The notes: generated by a model not told the origin, from the sequence alone. Counted from the stretch's first letter, positions 1-7,686 are shown. The stretch: 11,780 nt of DNA from an uncultured Eubacteriales bacterium (GCA_902782475.1 CACZNR010000057.1:1-11780); one strand, 5' to 3'. A program made the numbers and translations.

Positions 1-84
1 ACCTTGTGAATTCGGCTACTGCAACTTCTATATTCTATTCAGGGAATATACTACTACCGCTGATACGGGGAATTATATAAACCA
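1..84. other. Left-edge segment, possible tail of a convergent gene
   Basis: Two plus-strand frames are open from the window edge. Frame 3 runs 25 codons to a TAA at 78-80 and would end in a hydrophobic tail (ILLPLIRGII). Frame 2 stays open until a TGA inside the first parS site. All minus-strand frames close quickly. If the frame-3 tail is real, a plus-strand gene converges on parB and the hairpin at 84-114 would terminate both. The stretch is too short to recognise a family or to show coding bias, so the protein call is a guess. Confidence 0.2.
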
Positions 85-114
85 AAAAGGATGTTTCACG
101 TGAAACATCCTTTT
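84..114 (-). terminator. Terminator-like hairpin after parB, built on a parS site
   Basis: A perfect 30-bp palindrome (85-114) extends the parS core by AAAAGGA/TCCTTTT on its two sides. As RNA from the minus strand it can fold a stem with an ACGT loop, and the stem ends in a run of U (complement of 84-88). It begins 3 nt after the parB stop codon, where a terminator is expected. Read from the plus strand it also ends in a T-rich run (111-119), so it could act in both directions. Terminator function is inferred from shape and position. Confidence 0.6.
92..107. promoter_or_regulatory. parS site 1 (ParB nucleation site)
   Basis: A perfect copy of the 16-bp parS palindrome TGTTTCACGTGAAACA, identical to the consensus bound by chromosomal ParB/Spo0J in most bacteria. 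ParB loads here as a CTP-dependent sliding clamp and recruits SMC. It lies just downstream of parB, within about 10 kb of oriC, as is typical of parS sites. Confidence 0.95.
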
Positions 115-117
115 CTT

Positions 118-972
118 TTACTCATCGCTTTTTGATATCTTCAAGAAGAGCTCATCCAGTTGATCACGGTCATAATACTCTATGAGTATCTTGCCCTTAT
201 TCCTGCTTCCTTTTATGCTCACCTTTGTTTCAAGATAATCACTTAATTTCTTTTCGGCAAATTCCAGTTCAATATTTTTCTCTTTTTCTTTTATATCTTT
301 CTTTTTATAGAAATTCTTAGCCATTGCCTCAGCTTCTCTCACGGAAAGTTCTTTTTCAATGATCATCTCCGCCGCTGCAAGCTGGTCCTCTTCGTTTCTG
401 AGGCTGAGAAGTGTCCTCGCATGTCCGGCACTGAATTTCTTTTCAGACACATATTGCTGTATCCTATCAGGCAGGTTGAGGAGCCTCAACGTGTTGGCAA
501 TATTGCTCCTGGATTTTCCAAGTACTTTTGCAGTCTCCTCCTGAGTCAGTGAATATGATTCCATAAGACTATGTACAGCATTGGCCTCTTCAATATCATC
601 AAGATCTTCCCTCTGTACATTTTCTATTATTGCAAGTTGCAGTAATTCTCTGTCATTCACATCCCTGAAGACAGCCGGCACTGTTTTGATCTTTGCTATG
701 CGGGCAGCTCTGTATCTTCTCTCTCCTGCAATGATCGTATATCTTCCTGAAGGTTCTTTCCTCAATACAAGTGGCTGGATTATTCCGTTTTCCTTTATTG
801 ACTGAGCCAGTTCATTCAGTTTTTCCTTATCAAACCTTTTTCTGGGCTGATCTTTATTTATATCTATAAGAGAGATATCTATTTCTTCGCTTACCGCATC
901 TGACCTTGGTTCAAGATCCTCTTTCATTGATATCAGAGCCTCAAGACCTTTTCCTAGTGCTTTCTTAGCCAT
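118..972 (-). CDS. parB: Chromosome-partitioning protein ParB (Spo0J family)
   Basis: A 284-residue protein, normal length for chromosomal ParB. It nucleates on parS, spreads as a CTP-dependent clamp, loads SMC near the origin, and stimulates the ParA ATPase. Visible features in order are a basic N-terminal tail (MAKKALGKGLEAL), which in the family contacts ParA; the CTP-binding ParB/sulfiredoxin-like fold with GERRYRAA at about 83-90 and ENVQRED at 117-123; a parS-reading helix-turn-helix around 142-166 (LTQEETAKVLGKSRSNIANT); and a charged C-terminal dimerisation region. The ATG at 972-970 lies 2 nt after the parA stop codon. Its Shine-Dalgarno AGGAG (985-981) lies in the 3' end of parA, so the pair is co-transcribed and probably translationally coupled. 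The family call is certain. Confidence 0.97.
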   Translation of the reverse strand: MAKKALGKGLEALISMKEDLEPRSDAVSEEIDISLIDINKDQPRKRFDKEKLNELAQSIKENGIIQPLVLRKEPSGRYTIIAGERRYRAARIAKIKTVPAVFRDVNDRELLQLAIIENVQREDLDDIEEANAVHSLMESYSLTQEETAKVLGKSRSNIANTLRLLNLPDRIQQYVSEKKFSAGHARTLLSLRNEEDQLAAAEMIIEKELSVREAEAMAKNFYKKKDIKEKEKNIELEFAEKKLSDYLETKVSIKGSRNKGKILIEYYDRDQLDELFLKISKSDE

Positions 973-974
973 TG

Positions 975-1736
975 TTATTTCTCCTCTATTATTTCTTTAG
1001 CAAGAGCAAGATAAGCCATTGCGCCTGCACATCTTGGATCATACAGCGAGATGGGTTCTCCATGACTGGGTGCTTCTCCCAACGTCACATTTCTTGGTAT
1101 CACTGCTTTGTGTACCCTGTCTTTAAAGAAGGATCTTACGTTCTCAGCTACCTGCTCAGACAGATTTGTCCTGTTGTCATACATGGTGAGTACTACACCT
1201 TCTATCGTAAGGTCAGGATTAAGCCTTGAATTTACAAGAGAGATCGTTTTCACCAGCTGAGATAAACCTTCAAGTGCATAATATTCACACTGGATAGGTA
1301 TCAATACCTGATCTGCTGCTGTAAGTGCATTCAGAGTCAGTAGTCCAAGTGATGGAGGTGCATCTATAATGATATAGTCAAAAATATTCTTTATATCCTT
1401 GATCTTACGTCTCAGTATACTTTCTCTGTAATCCATGGAAACAAGCTCTATCTCTGCACCTGCAAGTGATATGTTTGCAGGCATGATGTACAATCTCTTT
1501 ATCTGAGTCTCATAAATGGCATCTGATGCATCTATGTCATTTAAAAGCAGATCGTATGTGGTATTCTCCACATCATTCTTATCAGTCCCTACTCCACTTG
1601 TTGCATTCCCCTGCGGATCAGAATCGATAAGAAGAGTATTCTTGCCTAATTGTGCCAGATATGCTGCCAGATTAATTGAGGTCGTTGTTTTTCCAACTCC
1701 CCCTTTTTGATTTGCAACTACTATCGTTCTACCCAT
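975..1736 (-). CDS. parA: Chromosome-partitioning ATPase ParA (Soj family)
   Basis: A 253-residue deviant-Walker ATPase. ATP-bound dimers bind DNA non-specifically, and ParB stimulates hydrolysis. Together they position newly replicated origins, and in Firmicutes Soj also modulates DnaA. Visible motifs are the deviant Walker A KGGVGKTT (11-18) with its signature lysine, the A' segment LIDSDPQGNAT, and Walker B IIIDAPPSLG. I chose the ATG at 1736-1734 over one seven codons upstream (1757). It matches the family N-terminus (MGRTIVVANQKGG) and has a strong Shine-Dalgarno GGAGGG at 1749-1744, 7 nt away. The upstream sequence is AT-rich with TATAAT-like (1762-1757) and TATACT-like (1779-1774) hexamers but no convincing -35. 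A parS site lies about 65 bp upstream, so ParB spreading could repress the operon. That last point is inference. Confidence 0.97.
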   Translation of the reverse strand: MGRTIVVANQKGGVGKTTTSINLAAYLAQLGKNTLLIDSDPQGNATSGVGTDKNDVENTTYDLLLNDIDASDAIYETQIKRLYIMPANISLAGAEIELVSMDYRESILRRKIKDIKNIFDYIIIDAPPSLGLLTLNALTAADQVLIPIQCEYYALEGLSQLVKTISLVNSRLNPDLTIEGVVLTMYDNRTNLSEQVAENVRSFFKDRVHKAVIPRNVTLGEAPSHGEPISLYDPRCAGAMAYLALAKEIIEEK

Positions 1737-1801
1737 GAATAAACCCTCCAGCAACAATTATATATAATTCGTAAGTATAAATCACTTTAATTTTTTTAAA
1801 A

Positions 1802-1817
1802 TGTTTCACGTGAAACA
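1802..1817. promoter_or_regulatory. parS site 2, upstream of parA
   Basis: A perfect TGTTTCACGTGAAACA core, extended to a 28-bp palindrome (1796-1823) by TTAAAA/TTTTAA flanks. It lies about 65 bp upstream of the parA start, close to where the parAB promoter must be. It is 94 bp centre to centre from parS site 3. Confidence 0.95.
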
Positions 1818-1835
1818 TTTTAATAGTCTCATAAT

Positions 1836-1865
1836 AAAAATGGCCATTATAATATTGGCCATTTT
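1836..1865 (-). terminator. Intrinsic terminator after rsmG
   Basis: A 10-bp perfect stem (AAAATGGCCA with its complement, 1837-1846 and 1856-1865) encloses a 9-nt loop. In the minus-strand RNA it is followed by a U run (complement of 1836-1840). It stands between rsmG and parA, and between parS sites 2 and 3. It should end the rpmH-to-rsmG transcripts and separate them from parAB. Confidence 0.8.
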
Positions 1866-1895
1866 CAGTTTCTATTTTGTCTCAGTATACACGAT

Positions 1896-1911
1896 TGTTT
1901 CACGTGAAACA
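1896..1911. promoter_or_regulatory. parS site 3, abutting the rsmG stop codon
   Basis: A perfect TGTTTCACGTGAAACA core within a 22-bp palindrome (1893-1914). The palindrome runs into the rsmG stop codon (1913-1915), so the last bases of rsmG and the flank of the parS site are shared. Confidence 0.95.
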
Positions 1912-1912
1912 A

Positions 1913-2614
1913 TCATCCAAGAGGTGCCTTCTTTATCTTGCCATAGATCCTGGGATATTTATCATCGGTATGCCTCGTCTTATGAAAGACGATCAACTTA
2001 TGATCCTGTCCGGCAAGATCTGTACTGTATATTTCTGGGATCGAAAAACCCAGTTTCGTAGGAGCATCACCCGTCAATTCAAGTTCCTGATCAGCATTTG
2101 CTCCCTTATATGCTATAAAATAGCCACCCTGTCTTACAAATCCAGCGGCCAGCTCTATCAGAATATTCAAGGATGCAACAGCTCTCGAAAGCACGAGCCC
2201 AAACCTTTCCCGATATCTATCATCATGGGACAGCTCTTCCGCCCTTCCAACAAGAGTTTCTGCATTGTCTATGCCCAGTTCCTTTATGCCCTCGTCTATA
2301 AACTGGATCTTTTTATTTGAGGAATCCAGTAATGTAACATGTGCTCTCGGCCTGGAAATAGCATAAGGTATCCCGGGAAATCCAGGTCCTGTTCCTATAT
2401 CAAGCACCTCTGTATCAAAATCAATTCCCTTCAGGGATAAAACAGAAACAGAATCAAGAAAATGCTTCACGGCAAGATCCTTAACATCTGTGATCCTGGT
2501 CAGGTTATATTTCTCATTCTCATTGATCAGATACTGACCATAGAGAGACATCATCTCTGCCTCTTTCTGTCCTATACCATTTTCAGTTAAAATATTCTGT
2601 AATTCTTCTGTCAT
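1913..2614 (-). CDS. rsmG: 16S rRNA (guanine-N7) methyltransferase RsmG
   Basis: A 233-residue class I SAM-dependent methyltransferase (formerly GidB). In the family it methylates N7 of the guanine equivalent to E. coli G527 in 16S rRNA, and loss gives low-level streptomycin resistance. The SAM-binding loop LDIGTGPGFPG is at 71-81 and the family motif EKYNLTRI is at 34-41. The length is normal. The start codon overlaps the mnmG stop codon as ATGA (2614-2611), indicating translational coupling with mnmG. It is the last gene of the leftward train, followed by parS site 3 and then a terminator. Confidence 0.96.
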   Translation of the reverse strand: MTEELQNILTENGIGQKEAEMMSLYGQYLINENEKYNLTRITDVKDLAVKHFLDSVSVLSLKGIDFDTEVLDIGTGPGFPGIPYAISRPRAHVTLLDSSNKKIQFIDEGIKELGIDNAETLVGRAEELSHDDRYRERFGLVLSRAVASLNILIELAAGFVRQGGYFIAYKGANADQELELTGDAPTKLGFSIPEIYSTDLAGQDHKLIVFHKTRHTDDKYPRIYGKIKKAPLG

Positions 2615-4461
2615 CTTTCAAAATATACCAGTAATACGGAAACATCAGCAGGTGAAACACCAGAGATCCTTGAAGCCTGGCCAATGTTCTCGGGCTTTAT
2701 ATCATTAAGCTTCATCTGAGCTTCCAGTCTCAATCCCTTTATATCTCTATAATCGAAATCAGCAGGAAGCCTTCTGTTTTCCAATGATCTGAATTGTCTG
2801 ACCTGTCGGATCTGTTTTTCAATGTATCCCTTGTACTTAACATGTATCTCGGCACTGGACAATATCTCTTCGTCGTCAGTTATATCCTCTCCAAGTGCAT
2901 TGAGAACATCCGTTAAATGCACATTTGGCCTTTTGAGCACATCTGCTACCTTGAGTGAACCGCTGTATTCATCTATCCCAAGGTTTTTCATAAATGCGTT
3001 GTTGACTGGCTTTTGCTCAAGTCTTTCAATATACTGGTTCACTCGTCCTGTCTTATACATGAATCTGTCATAACGTTCATCACTTACAAGACCTATATCT
3101 CTGCCTATCTGACAAAGTCTCTCATCAGCGTTATCCTGTCTTAAAAGAAGCCTGTACTCTGCGCGGCTGGTCATCATCCTATATGGTTCTTTTGTTCCTT
3201 TTGTGACCAGATCATCGATGAGAACACCTGTATAAGCCTGATCGCGTCCCAGGATAACAGGTTCCTTTTCATCCGTATATCTTACAGCATTGATCCCGGC
3301 AATTATCCCCTGACATGCAGCCTCTTCATATCCGGAAGAGCCATTTATCTGCCCTGCCATAAACAGACCATTGATAGCCTTTGTTTCCAGACTCGATTTC
3401 AGTTGCAACGGATCGATACAATCATATTCTATTGCATATGCAGTACGTGTAAAACGGACATTTTCCAGTCCAGGAATTGTCCTGTAGAGAGCTATCTGGA
3501 CTTCTTCAGGCAAACTTGAAGACATTCCCTGTACATACATCTCTGTGGTATCAAGACCTTCAGGTTCTATAAACAGCTGATGTCTTTCCCTGTCCGGGAA
3601 TTTTGCAACTTTATCTTCTATGGACGGACAGTATCTTGGTCCGATCCCTTTTATCACACCTGAGTACAGAGGACTTCTATGCATATTCTCCCTTATTATC
3701 TCGTGAGTCCTCTCATTGGTATAGGTCAGATAACAGGGAACCTGTTCCCTCTTTATATCACGGGACATGAATGAAAACGGAATGATCTTCTCATCCCCGT
3801 ATTGAGGTGTCATTTTTGAATAATCCAGGCTCCTCCCATCCACTCTAGCAGGTGTACCAGTTTTAAACCTCTGAAGAGTGAACCCTAGATCTTTAAGGGA
3901 ACCACTAAGGGATCCTGCTCCGAGGAATCCTGCAGGACCACTCTCCTTTGAGAACTCTCCTATTATGATCCTGCTTTTAAGATATACACCTGTAGCAAGG
4001 ACCACAGCTCTGGTCTGAAGCCTTGCCCCACAGGCAGTAAGGATAGCAGTTATCCTGCCATTCTCAACAACCAGATCAGTTGCTTCAGCCATCCTTATCT
4101 CAAGATTATCTGTATGTTCAAGAACTGATTTCATGAATCTCTGATACTGTTTTTTATCAGACTGTGCACGTAAGGACTGTACCGCAGGGCCTTTTCCTGT
4201 ATTGAGCATTTTGATCTGTATAAAAGTAGCATCAGTGGTCAGCCCCATCTGACCACCTAAAGCATCCACTTCACGTACAAGATGCCCCTTCCCTGTTCCT
4301 CCAATAGACGGATTGCATGGCATGAAACCAATATTTTCAAGATTCAGAGTGAGAAGGATAGTCTTCTTTCCTAGCCGGGCTCCTGCAAGTGCTGCCTCTA
4401 TCCCTGCATGTCCTCCTCCTACAACTACAAGATCGTATGATCCTCCATCGTAATACTGCAT
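2611..4461 (-). CDS. mnmG: tRNA uridine-5-carboxymethylaminomethyl synthesis enzyme MnmG
   Basis: A 616-residue FAD-binding protein (formerly GidA). With MnmE it installs the (carboxymethyl)aminomethyl group on wobble U34 of certain tRNAs, using FAD, NADH and a folate-derived carbon. Visible features are the N-terminal dinucleotide-binding loop VVGGGHAGIEAA (about 14-25), MPCNPSIGGTGKGH with the conserved Cys49, and GPRYCPSIEDK with the second conserved Cys278. These correspond to the two essential cysteines known for the E. coli enzyme. The ATG at 4461 is preceded by AGGTGA (4470-4465), and the gene begins 10 nt after the mnmE stop codon. Adjacency to its obligate partner mnmE and to rsmG is the standard arrangement. 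Confidence 0.98.
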   Translation of the reverse strand: MQYYDGGSYDLVVVGGGHAGIEAALAGARLGKKTILLTLNLENIGFMPCNPSIGGTGKGHLVREVDALGGQMGLTTDATFIQIKMLNTGKGPAVQSLRAQSDKKQYQRFMKSVLEHTDNLEIRMAEATDLVVENGRITAILTACGARLQTRAVVLATGVYLKSRIIIGEFSKESGPAGFLGAGSLSGSLKDLGFTLQRFKTGTPARVDGRSLDYSKMTPQYGDEKIIPFSFMSRDIKREQVPCYLTYTNERTHEIIRENMHRSPLYSGVIKGIGPRYCPSIEDKVAKFPDRERHQLFIEPEGLDTTEMYVQGMSSSLPEEVQIALYRTIPGLENVRFTRTAYAIEYDCIDPLQLKSSLETKAINGLFMAGQINGSSGYEEAACQGIIAGINAVRYTDEKEPVILGRDQAYTGVLIDDLVTKGTKEPYRMMTSRAEYRLLLRQDNADERLCQIGRDIGLVSDERYDRFMYKTGRVNQYIERLEQKPVNNAFMKNLGIDEYSGSLKVADVLKRPNVHLTDVLNALGEDITDDEEILSSAEIHVKYKGYIEKQIRQVRQFRSLENRRLPADFDYRDIKGLRLEAQMKLNDIKPENIGQASRISGVSPADVSVLLVYFER

Positions 4462-4471
4462 ATGTCACCTG

Positions 4472-5845
4472 TTATTTTCCGAGACAGAACTTTTCGAATA
4501 TCCTGTCTATGATCTTCTCATCCAGTGTTTCTCCGGTGATCTCACCTATACTGTTCCATGCATCATGCAGATCAATACTGATAAGATCAAATCCTATGTT
4601 ATTTTCGAATCCATTAATTGCTTCATTAAGGGAATCGATCGCTGTCAGCAGTGCATATTCCTGCCTGCTGTTTGTGATTATTGTTCCCTCTTCCATTGAA
4701 GCATCAGTGATGACTTTGTTATAGATCGTCTCAAGTAATCTATCTATTCCTGCTCCGTTCTTGGCTGATATCTCAATACAGTCTTCAGAGAACATATGCT
4801 CTGCTCCTGCATGAACCAGCTTGTTCTCAAGATCTGTCTTGTTTATTACAACTATGACATTTCCGTTTTCAGATACGGCATCATTGTATATATCCATATC
4901 CTCACGGGTGAGTTCTTCAGATGAATCAAGCAGTAAAAGAGCTATATCAGCTTCCTTCAGTACTGCACGGCTCCTATCGACGCCGATCCTTTCTATGATG
5001 TCCTTTGTCTCCCTGATCCCCGCAGTATCTGAGAAAATGAGAGGTATCCCTCTATATATATAGTATTCAGTAACCACATCCCGTGTAGTTCCGGGTATAT
5101 CACTGACTATTACCCTTTCAGTGTTCAGGATCGAATTCAAAAGAGATGACTTCCCTACATTAGGCCTGCCCAGTATGGCTATCCTAGCACCTTCCTTAAG
5201 TATCTTCCCGCTTTTGTAAGAATCCTTAAGTCGACTGAGTGTTTTCACGATGTCCTTAACATCAGCAGTAAGATCATCCGAAACCTGGTCCTCAAGATTC
5301 TCTTCAGGATATTCTACTATCGCTTCGACCTGAGCGATAACATCCGTAAGTTTCTTCTGTTCTTCTGAGATCTCATTGGAAAGACTTCCCCTCATCTGAA
5401 GGGCTGCGTTCCTTGCACCTTTTTCTGAAAGTGCACCGATCTGGTCTGCAATACCTTCTGCCTGTGAAAGGTCGATCTTGCCGTTCAGAAATGCTCTCCT
5501 CGAGAATTCACCAGCCTCAGCAGGTCTTGCTCCGTTGGAAATGAGTGTTTCTACTATCTTCTGGGATGAATATATCCCTCCATGACAATGAATCTCAAAA
5601 ATATCCTCTCCGGTATATGAATAAGGACCTTTAAAAAATACTCCCAGCACTCTGTCTATGAATTCGTCCCCATTATAAACATCTCCAAGATACATGTATC
5701 TTGGCTTTATAGCCTTTGCCTTCAGCGGACGAAAAATCTTCAAAGCGACTGGTAATGCTTCTTTTCCGCTTATCCTTATTATATTTATACCGCTGTTGCC
5801 TATTGCAGTGGCTACAGCACATATCGTATCTTCAAATCTGAACAT
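4472..5845 (-). CDS. mnmE: tRNA modification GTPase MnmE
   Basis: A 457-residue protein (formerly TrmE/ThdF), partner of MnmG in wobble-uridine modification. The N-terminal folate-binding domain begins MFRFEDTICAVATA, close to the family start. A helical domain with an inserted Ras-like G domain follows: P-loop GRPNVGKS (226-233), TTRD switch I (253-256), DTAG (273-276) and NKTD (335-338). The protein ends in FCLGK, the conserved C-terminal CxGK motif whose cysteine is needed for modification. The start has no Shine-Dalgarno: the 20 nt upstream are a U tract and an A tract at the foot of a terminator-like hairpin (5859-5879). No better in-frame start exists. How it is translated is therefore unclear. 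Confidence 0.97.
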   Translation of the reverse strand: MFRFEDTICAVATAIGNSGINIIRISGKEALPVALKIFRPLKAKAIKPRYMYLGDVYNGDEFIDRVLGVFFKGPYSYTGEDIFEIHCHGGIYSSQKIVETLISNGARPAEAGEFSRRAFLNGKIDLSQAEGIADQIGALSEKGARNAALQMRGSLSNEISEEQKKLTDVIAQVEAIVEYPEENLEDQVSDDLTADVKDIVKTLSRLKDSYKSGKILKEGARIAILGRPNVGKSSLLNSILNTERVIVSDIPGTTRDVVTEYYIYRGIPLIFSDTAGIRETKDIIERIGVDRSRAVLKEADIALLLLDSSEELTREDMDIYNDAVSENGNVIVVINKTDLENKLVHAGAEHMFSEDCIEISAKNGAGIDRLLETIYNKVITDASMEEGTIITNSRQEYALLTAIDSLNEAINGFENNIGFDLISIDLHDAWNSIGEITGETLDEKIIDRIFEKFCLGK

Positions 5846-5854
5846 TGTTTTTTC

Positions 5855-5879
5855 AAAAAAAGGGCTTTAACAGCCCTTT
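5855..5879 (-). terminator. Terminator-like hairpin between jag and mnmE
   Basis: The minus-strand RNA has an 8-bp stem (AAAGGGCT paired with AGCCCTTT, 5879-5872 and 5866-5859) with a 5-nt loop. The GC-rich part of the stem is followed by seven consecutive U (complement of 5861-5855). It fills most of the 36-nt gap between jag and mnmE, ending about 10 nt before the mnmE ATG. It could terminate the rpmH-jag unit, act as an attenuator, or mark an RNA-processing site. Confidence 0.7.
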
Positions 5880-5881
5880 CA

Positions 5882-6511
5882 TCAATTACTTTTCTTTTTC
5901 TTTATTATGACTCTTCTGTAGGGCTCCTCACCTTCAGAAACCGTTGTCACTGTCGGATGATCATGAAGCGTCGCATGAAGTATACGTCTTTCATATGGAT
6001 TCATCGGTTCAAGTACCACTCTCTTTCCTGTTGCATCGACCCTCTCCGCAAGTTTATGTGCAAGACTTATGAGTGAACTTTCACGTTTTTTTCTGTAATT
6101 CTCTGTATCAATATGTACTCTCTTGTACTTATCATTTCCCTTGTTGATGACAAGGCTCGCTATATACTGGATGCTGTCCAGTGTCTCTCCTCTTCTGCCA
6201 ATGAGGATCCCGGTAGAATCACCATTGATATTGATATTTACAGTGTTTTCATCATCTGATTCAAGTCCTTCAGCTGATGCGCTGATACCCATTTTTTCAA
6301 AGAGATCATCCAAAAATTTAACTGCTTCAGCAGTATCATCGTCCTGTTTTACTGTGAGTCTTACGACCGCATTCTTTCCTAAACCCAGGAATCCCTTTCC
6401 TTCGTGCAGGATCTCTATATCAACCTGATCAAAGCTCAGGTTAAGCTCATCAAGACCATTCGTTATGGCCTCCTGTACTGTTTTTCCTTTAGACTCCAAA
6501 GAGTTCTGCAT
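5882..6511 (-). CDS. jag: RNA-binding protein Jag / KhpB
   Basis: A 209-residue protein with three domains visible: a Jag_N domain (about 1-55) with the signature EGKGFLGLG (37-45), a KH domain with the GxxG-type loop IGRRGE (104-109), and a C-terminal R3H domain with NPYERRILH (171-179) and a basic tail. KhpB binds RNA together with KhpA and affects cell elongation and division in streptococci and related bacteria. Its gene normally follows yidC (spoIIIJ), as here. The start codon overlaps the yidC stop codon by one base (TAATG), and the purine-rich Shine-Dalgarno AAGGAAGG lies in the yidC 3' end (around 6521-6530). The two proteins should be made in coupled fashion. Confidence 0.95.
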   Translation of the reverse strand: MQNSLESKGKTVQEAITNGLDELNLSFDQVDIEILHEGKGFLGLGKNAVVRLTVKQDDDTAEAVKFLDDLFEKMGISASAEGLESDDENTVNININGDSTGILIGRRGETLDSIQYIASLVINKGNDKYKRVHIDTENYRKKRESSLISLAHKLAERVDATGKRVVLEPMNPYERRILHATLHDHPTVTTVSEGEEPYRRVIIKKKKSN

Positions 6512-7437
6512 TACTGTTGTCCTTCCTTCTTTTCCTTATGTTTATAGTATACATTAAAGAGAACATCCACCAGCATTCCATACAGACTTGTAAAAGTCCA
6601 GTAAATAGCAAACATGGCATTGGAACTCAGACATACCATGAAGGAGACTACCGGATAAATGAACTTCATCATTCCCATAGTCTGATCCATCTGAGGATTC
6701 GGATTGACTTTTCCTGAAATGTACTGCTGCAGGAAGAAAGCTGCACCTGAAAGCACCGGCAGGATGAACCATCCGTTATTGATGCCTACAAGATTATTTG
6801 CAGATATTATTCCATTGCAAAGTGTCGTATATGCTGCTTCATTGATGCTCAGTACATCATTGTTAAAAAGAACCAGTCCCTTGCTCTGCAGTATACCCAT
6901 TATCTGTGGTGTTACTGATTTTGTGTTTGTCTGAAGGAATGTAAGGAATTCACTTGTTGACGGAAGTACTCCTGCAAGTCCGGAATCAGGCTGCCAAAGG
7001 TTATTGACCCATAACCATCTTGTCAGTTTAACTGTTTCAGTTCCATTCTCTGCAGCATTCAGGATCGTTGAAAGAGTTTCTCTTGAAGCTATCTGTCTCA
7101 ATGCTCCATAGAATGCAAAGAGGAAAACTATCTGCAGTATGACAGGCAGACATCCTGACATAGGGCTTACTCCCCTGTCCTTATAAAGCTTATTGATTCG
7201 AACATTTATCTGATCCGGATTGTTTGCATATCTTCTCTGTATGTCAGCAACTTCAGATGACAGAGCCTGCATCTTTTTACTGCTGTTTCTCTGTTTAAAG
7301 TCTATCGGCAGCAAAATGGCTCTGACAAACAGCGCTACAACTATTATGGTAAGAGAATACTCATTGAGTATCCTGTATACCCATTGAATAGCAATAACGA
7401 AAAAATCGGCAATAAAGTTATCATTTAAAAATCCCAT
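6511..7437 (-). CDS. yidC: Membrane protein insertase YidC / SpoIIIJ
   Basis: A 308-residue polytopic protein of the YidC/Oxa1/Alb3 family that inserts membrane proteins alone or with SecYEG. Conserved features are the groove arginine in VRAILLPIDFKQ (Arg39), the cytoplasmic coiled-coil segment (about 48-90), a transmembrane helix around 96-116, and C-terminal helices around 222-240, 255-272 and 273-295. The tail is short and basic (KHKEKKEGQQ). There is no signal peptide or lipobox cysteine, unlike B. subtilis SpoIIIJ. About 70 residues (151-222) separate the conserved NLWQPD motif from the helix ILPVLSGAAFFLQQ, a spacing that is much shorter in B. subtilis. The start has Shine-Dalgarno AGGAGAT (7448-7443). 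Confidence 0.95.
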   Translation of the reverse strand: MGFLNDNFIADFFVIAIQWVYRILNEYSLTIIVVALFVRAILLPIDFKQRNSSKKMQALSSEVADIQRRYANNPDQINVRINKLYKDRGVSPMSGCLPVILQIVFLFAFYGALRQIASRETLSTILNAAENGTETVKLTRWLWVNNLWQPDSGLAGVLPSTSEFLTFLQTNTKSVTPQIMGILQSKGLVLFNNDVLSINEAAYTTLCNGIISANNLVGINNGWFILPVLSGAAFFLQQYISGKVNPNPQMDQTMGMMKFIYPVVSFMVCLSSNAMFAIYWTFTSLYGMLVDVLFNVYYKHKEKKEGQQ

Positions 7438-7456
7438 TACAATCTCCTAGCAACAG

Positions 7457-7666
7457 TCATGGTACAGGATCGTATCCTCCCTTGTGTAAAGGATGACACC
7501 TGCAAACTCTTTTGACAGCCATCCAGCTTCCCTTGACTGCTCCGTATTTATTTATTGCTTCATAGGCATAATTCGAGCATGTAGGTATATATCTGCATCT
7601 TCCCGGAAAATAGGGAGATATGCCTTTCTGATAACCTTTTATCATATGCAATAGAACCTTTTTCAT
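7457..7666 (-). CDS. yidD: Membrane protein insertion efficiency factor YidD
   Basis: A 69-residue basic, membrane-associated protein that helps YidC-dependent insertion. Its gene lies between rnpA and yidC in most bacteria, as here. Four cysteines at 24, 30, 55 and 57 are in the family pattern ([13 protein letters not shown] and [15 protein letters not shown]). The ATG at 7666 fits the family N-terminus but has no good Shine-Dalgarno. A second in-frame ATG at 7645 (residue 8) has AAAGG upstream, but using it would remove conserved N-terminal residues. The gap to rnpA is 20 nt and to yidC 19 nt, so reinitiation after rnpA is plausible. Confidence 0.93.
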   Translation of the reverse strand: MKKVLLHMIKGYQKGISPYFPGRCRYIPTCSNYAYEAINKYGAVKGSWMAVKRVCRCHPLHKGGYDPVP

Positions 7667-7686
7667 ACCCGTGCCCGAATAGTCAG

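Noticed and set aside
1513..1710. Long open frames antisense to parA, and similar ones opposite mnmE, jag, yidC and dnaA
   Set aside because: They are shadows of the conserved genes on the other strand, with no Shine-Dalgarno, no family motifs and implausible compositions.
1737..1757. Upstream ATG for parA adding seven residues
   Set aside because: The extension would cover the strong GGAGGG ribosome-binding site and is absent from the family N-terminus.
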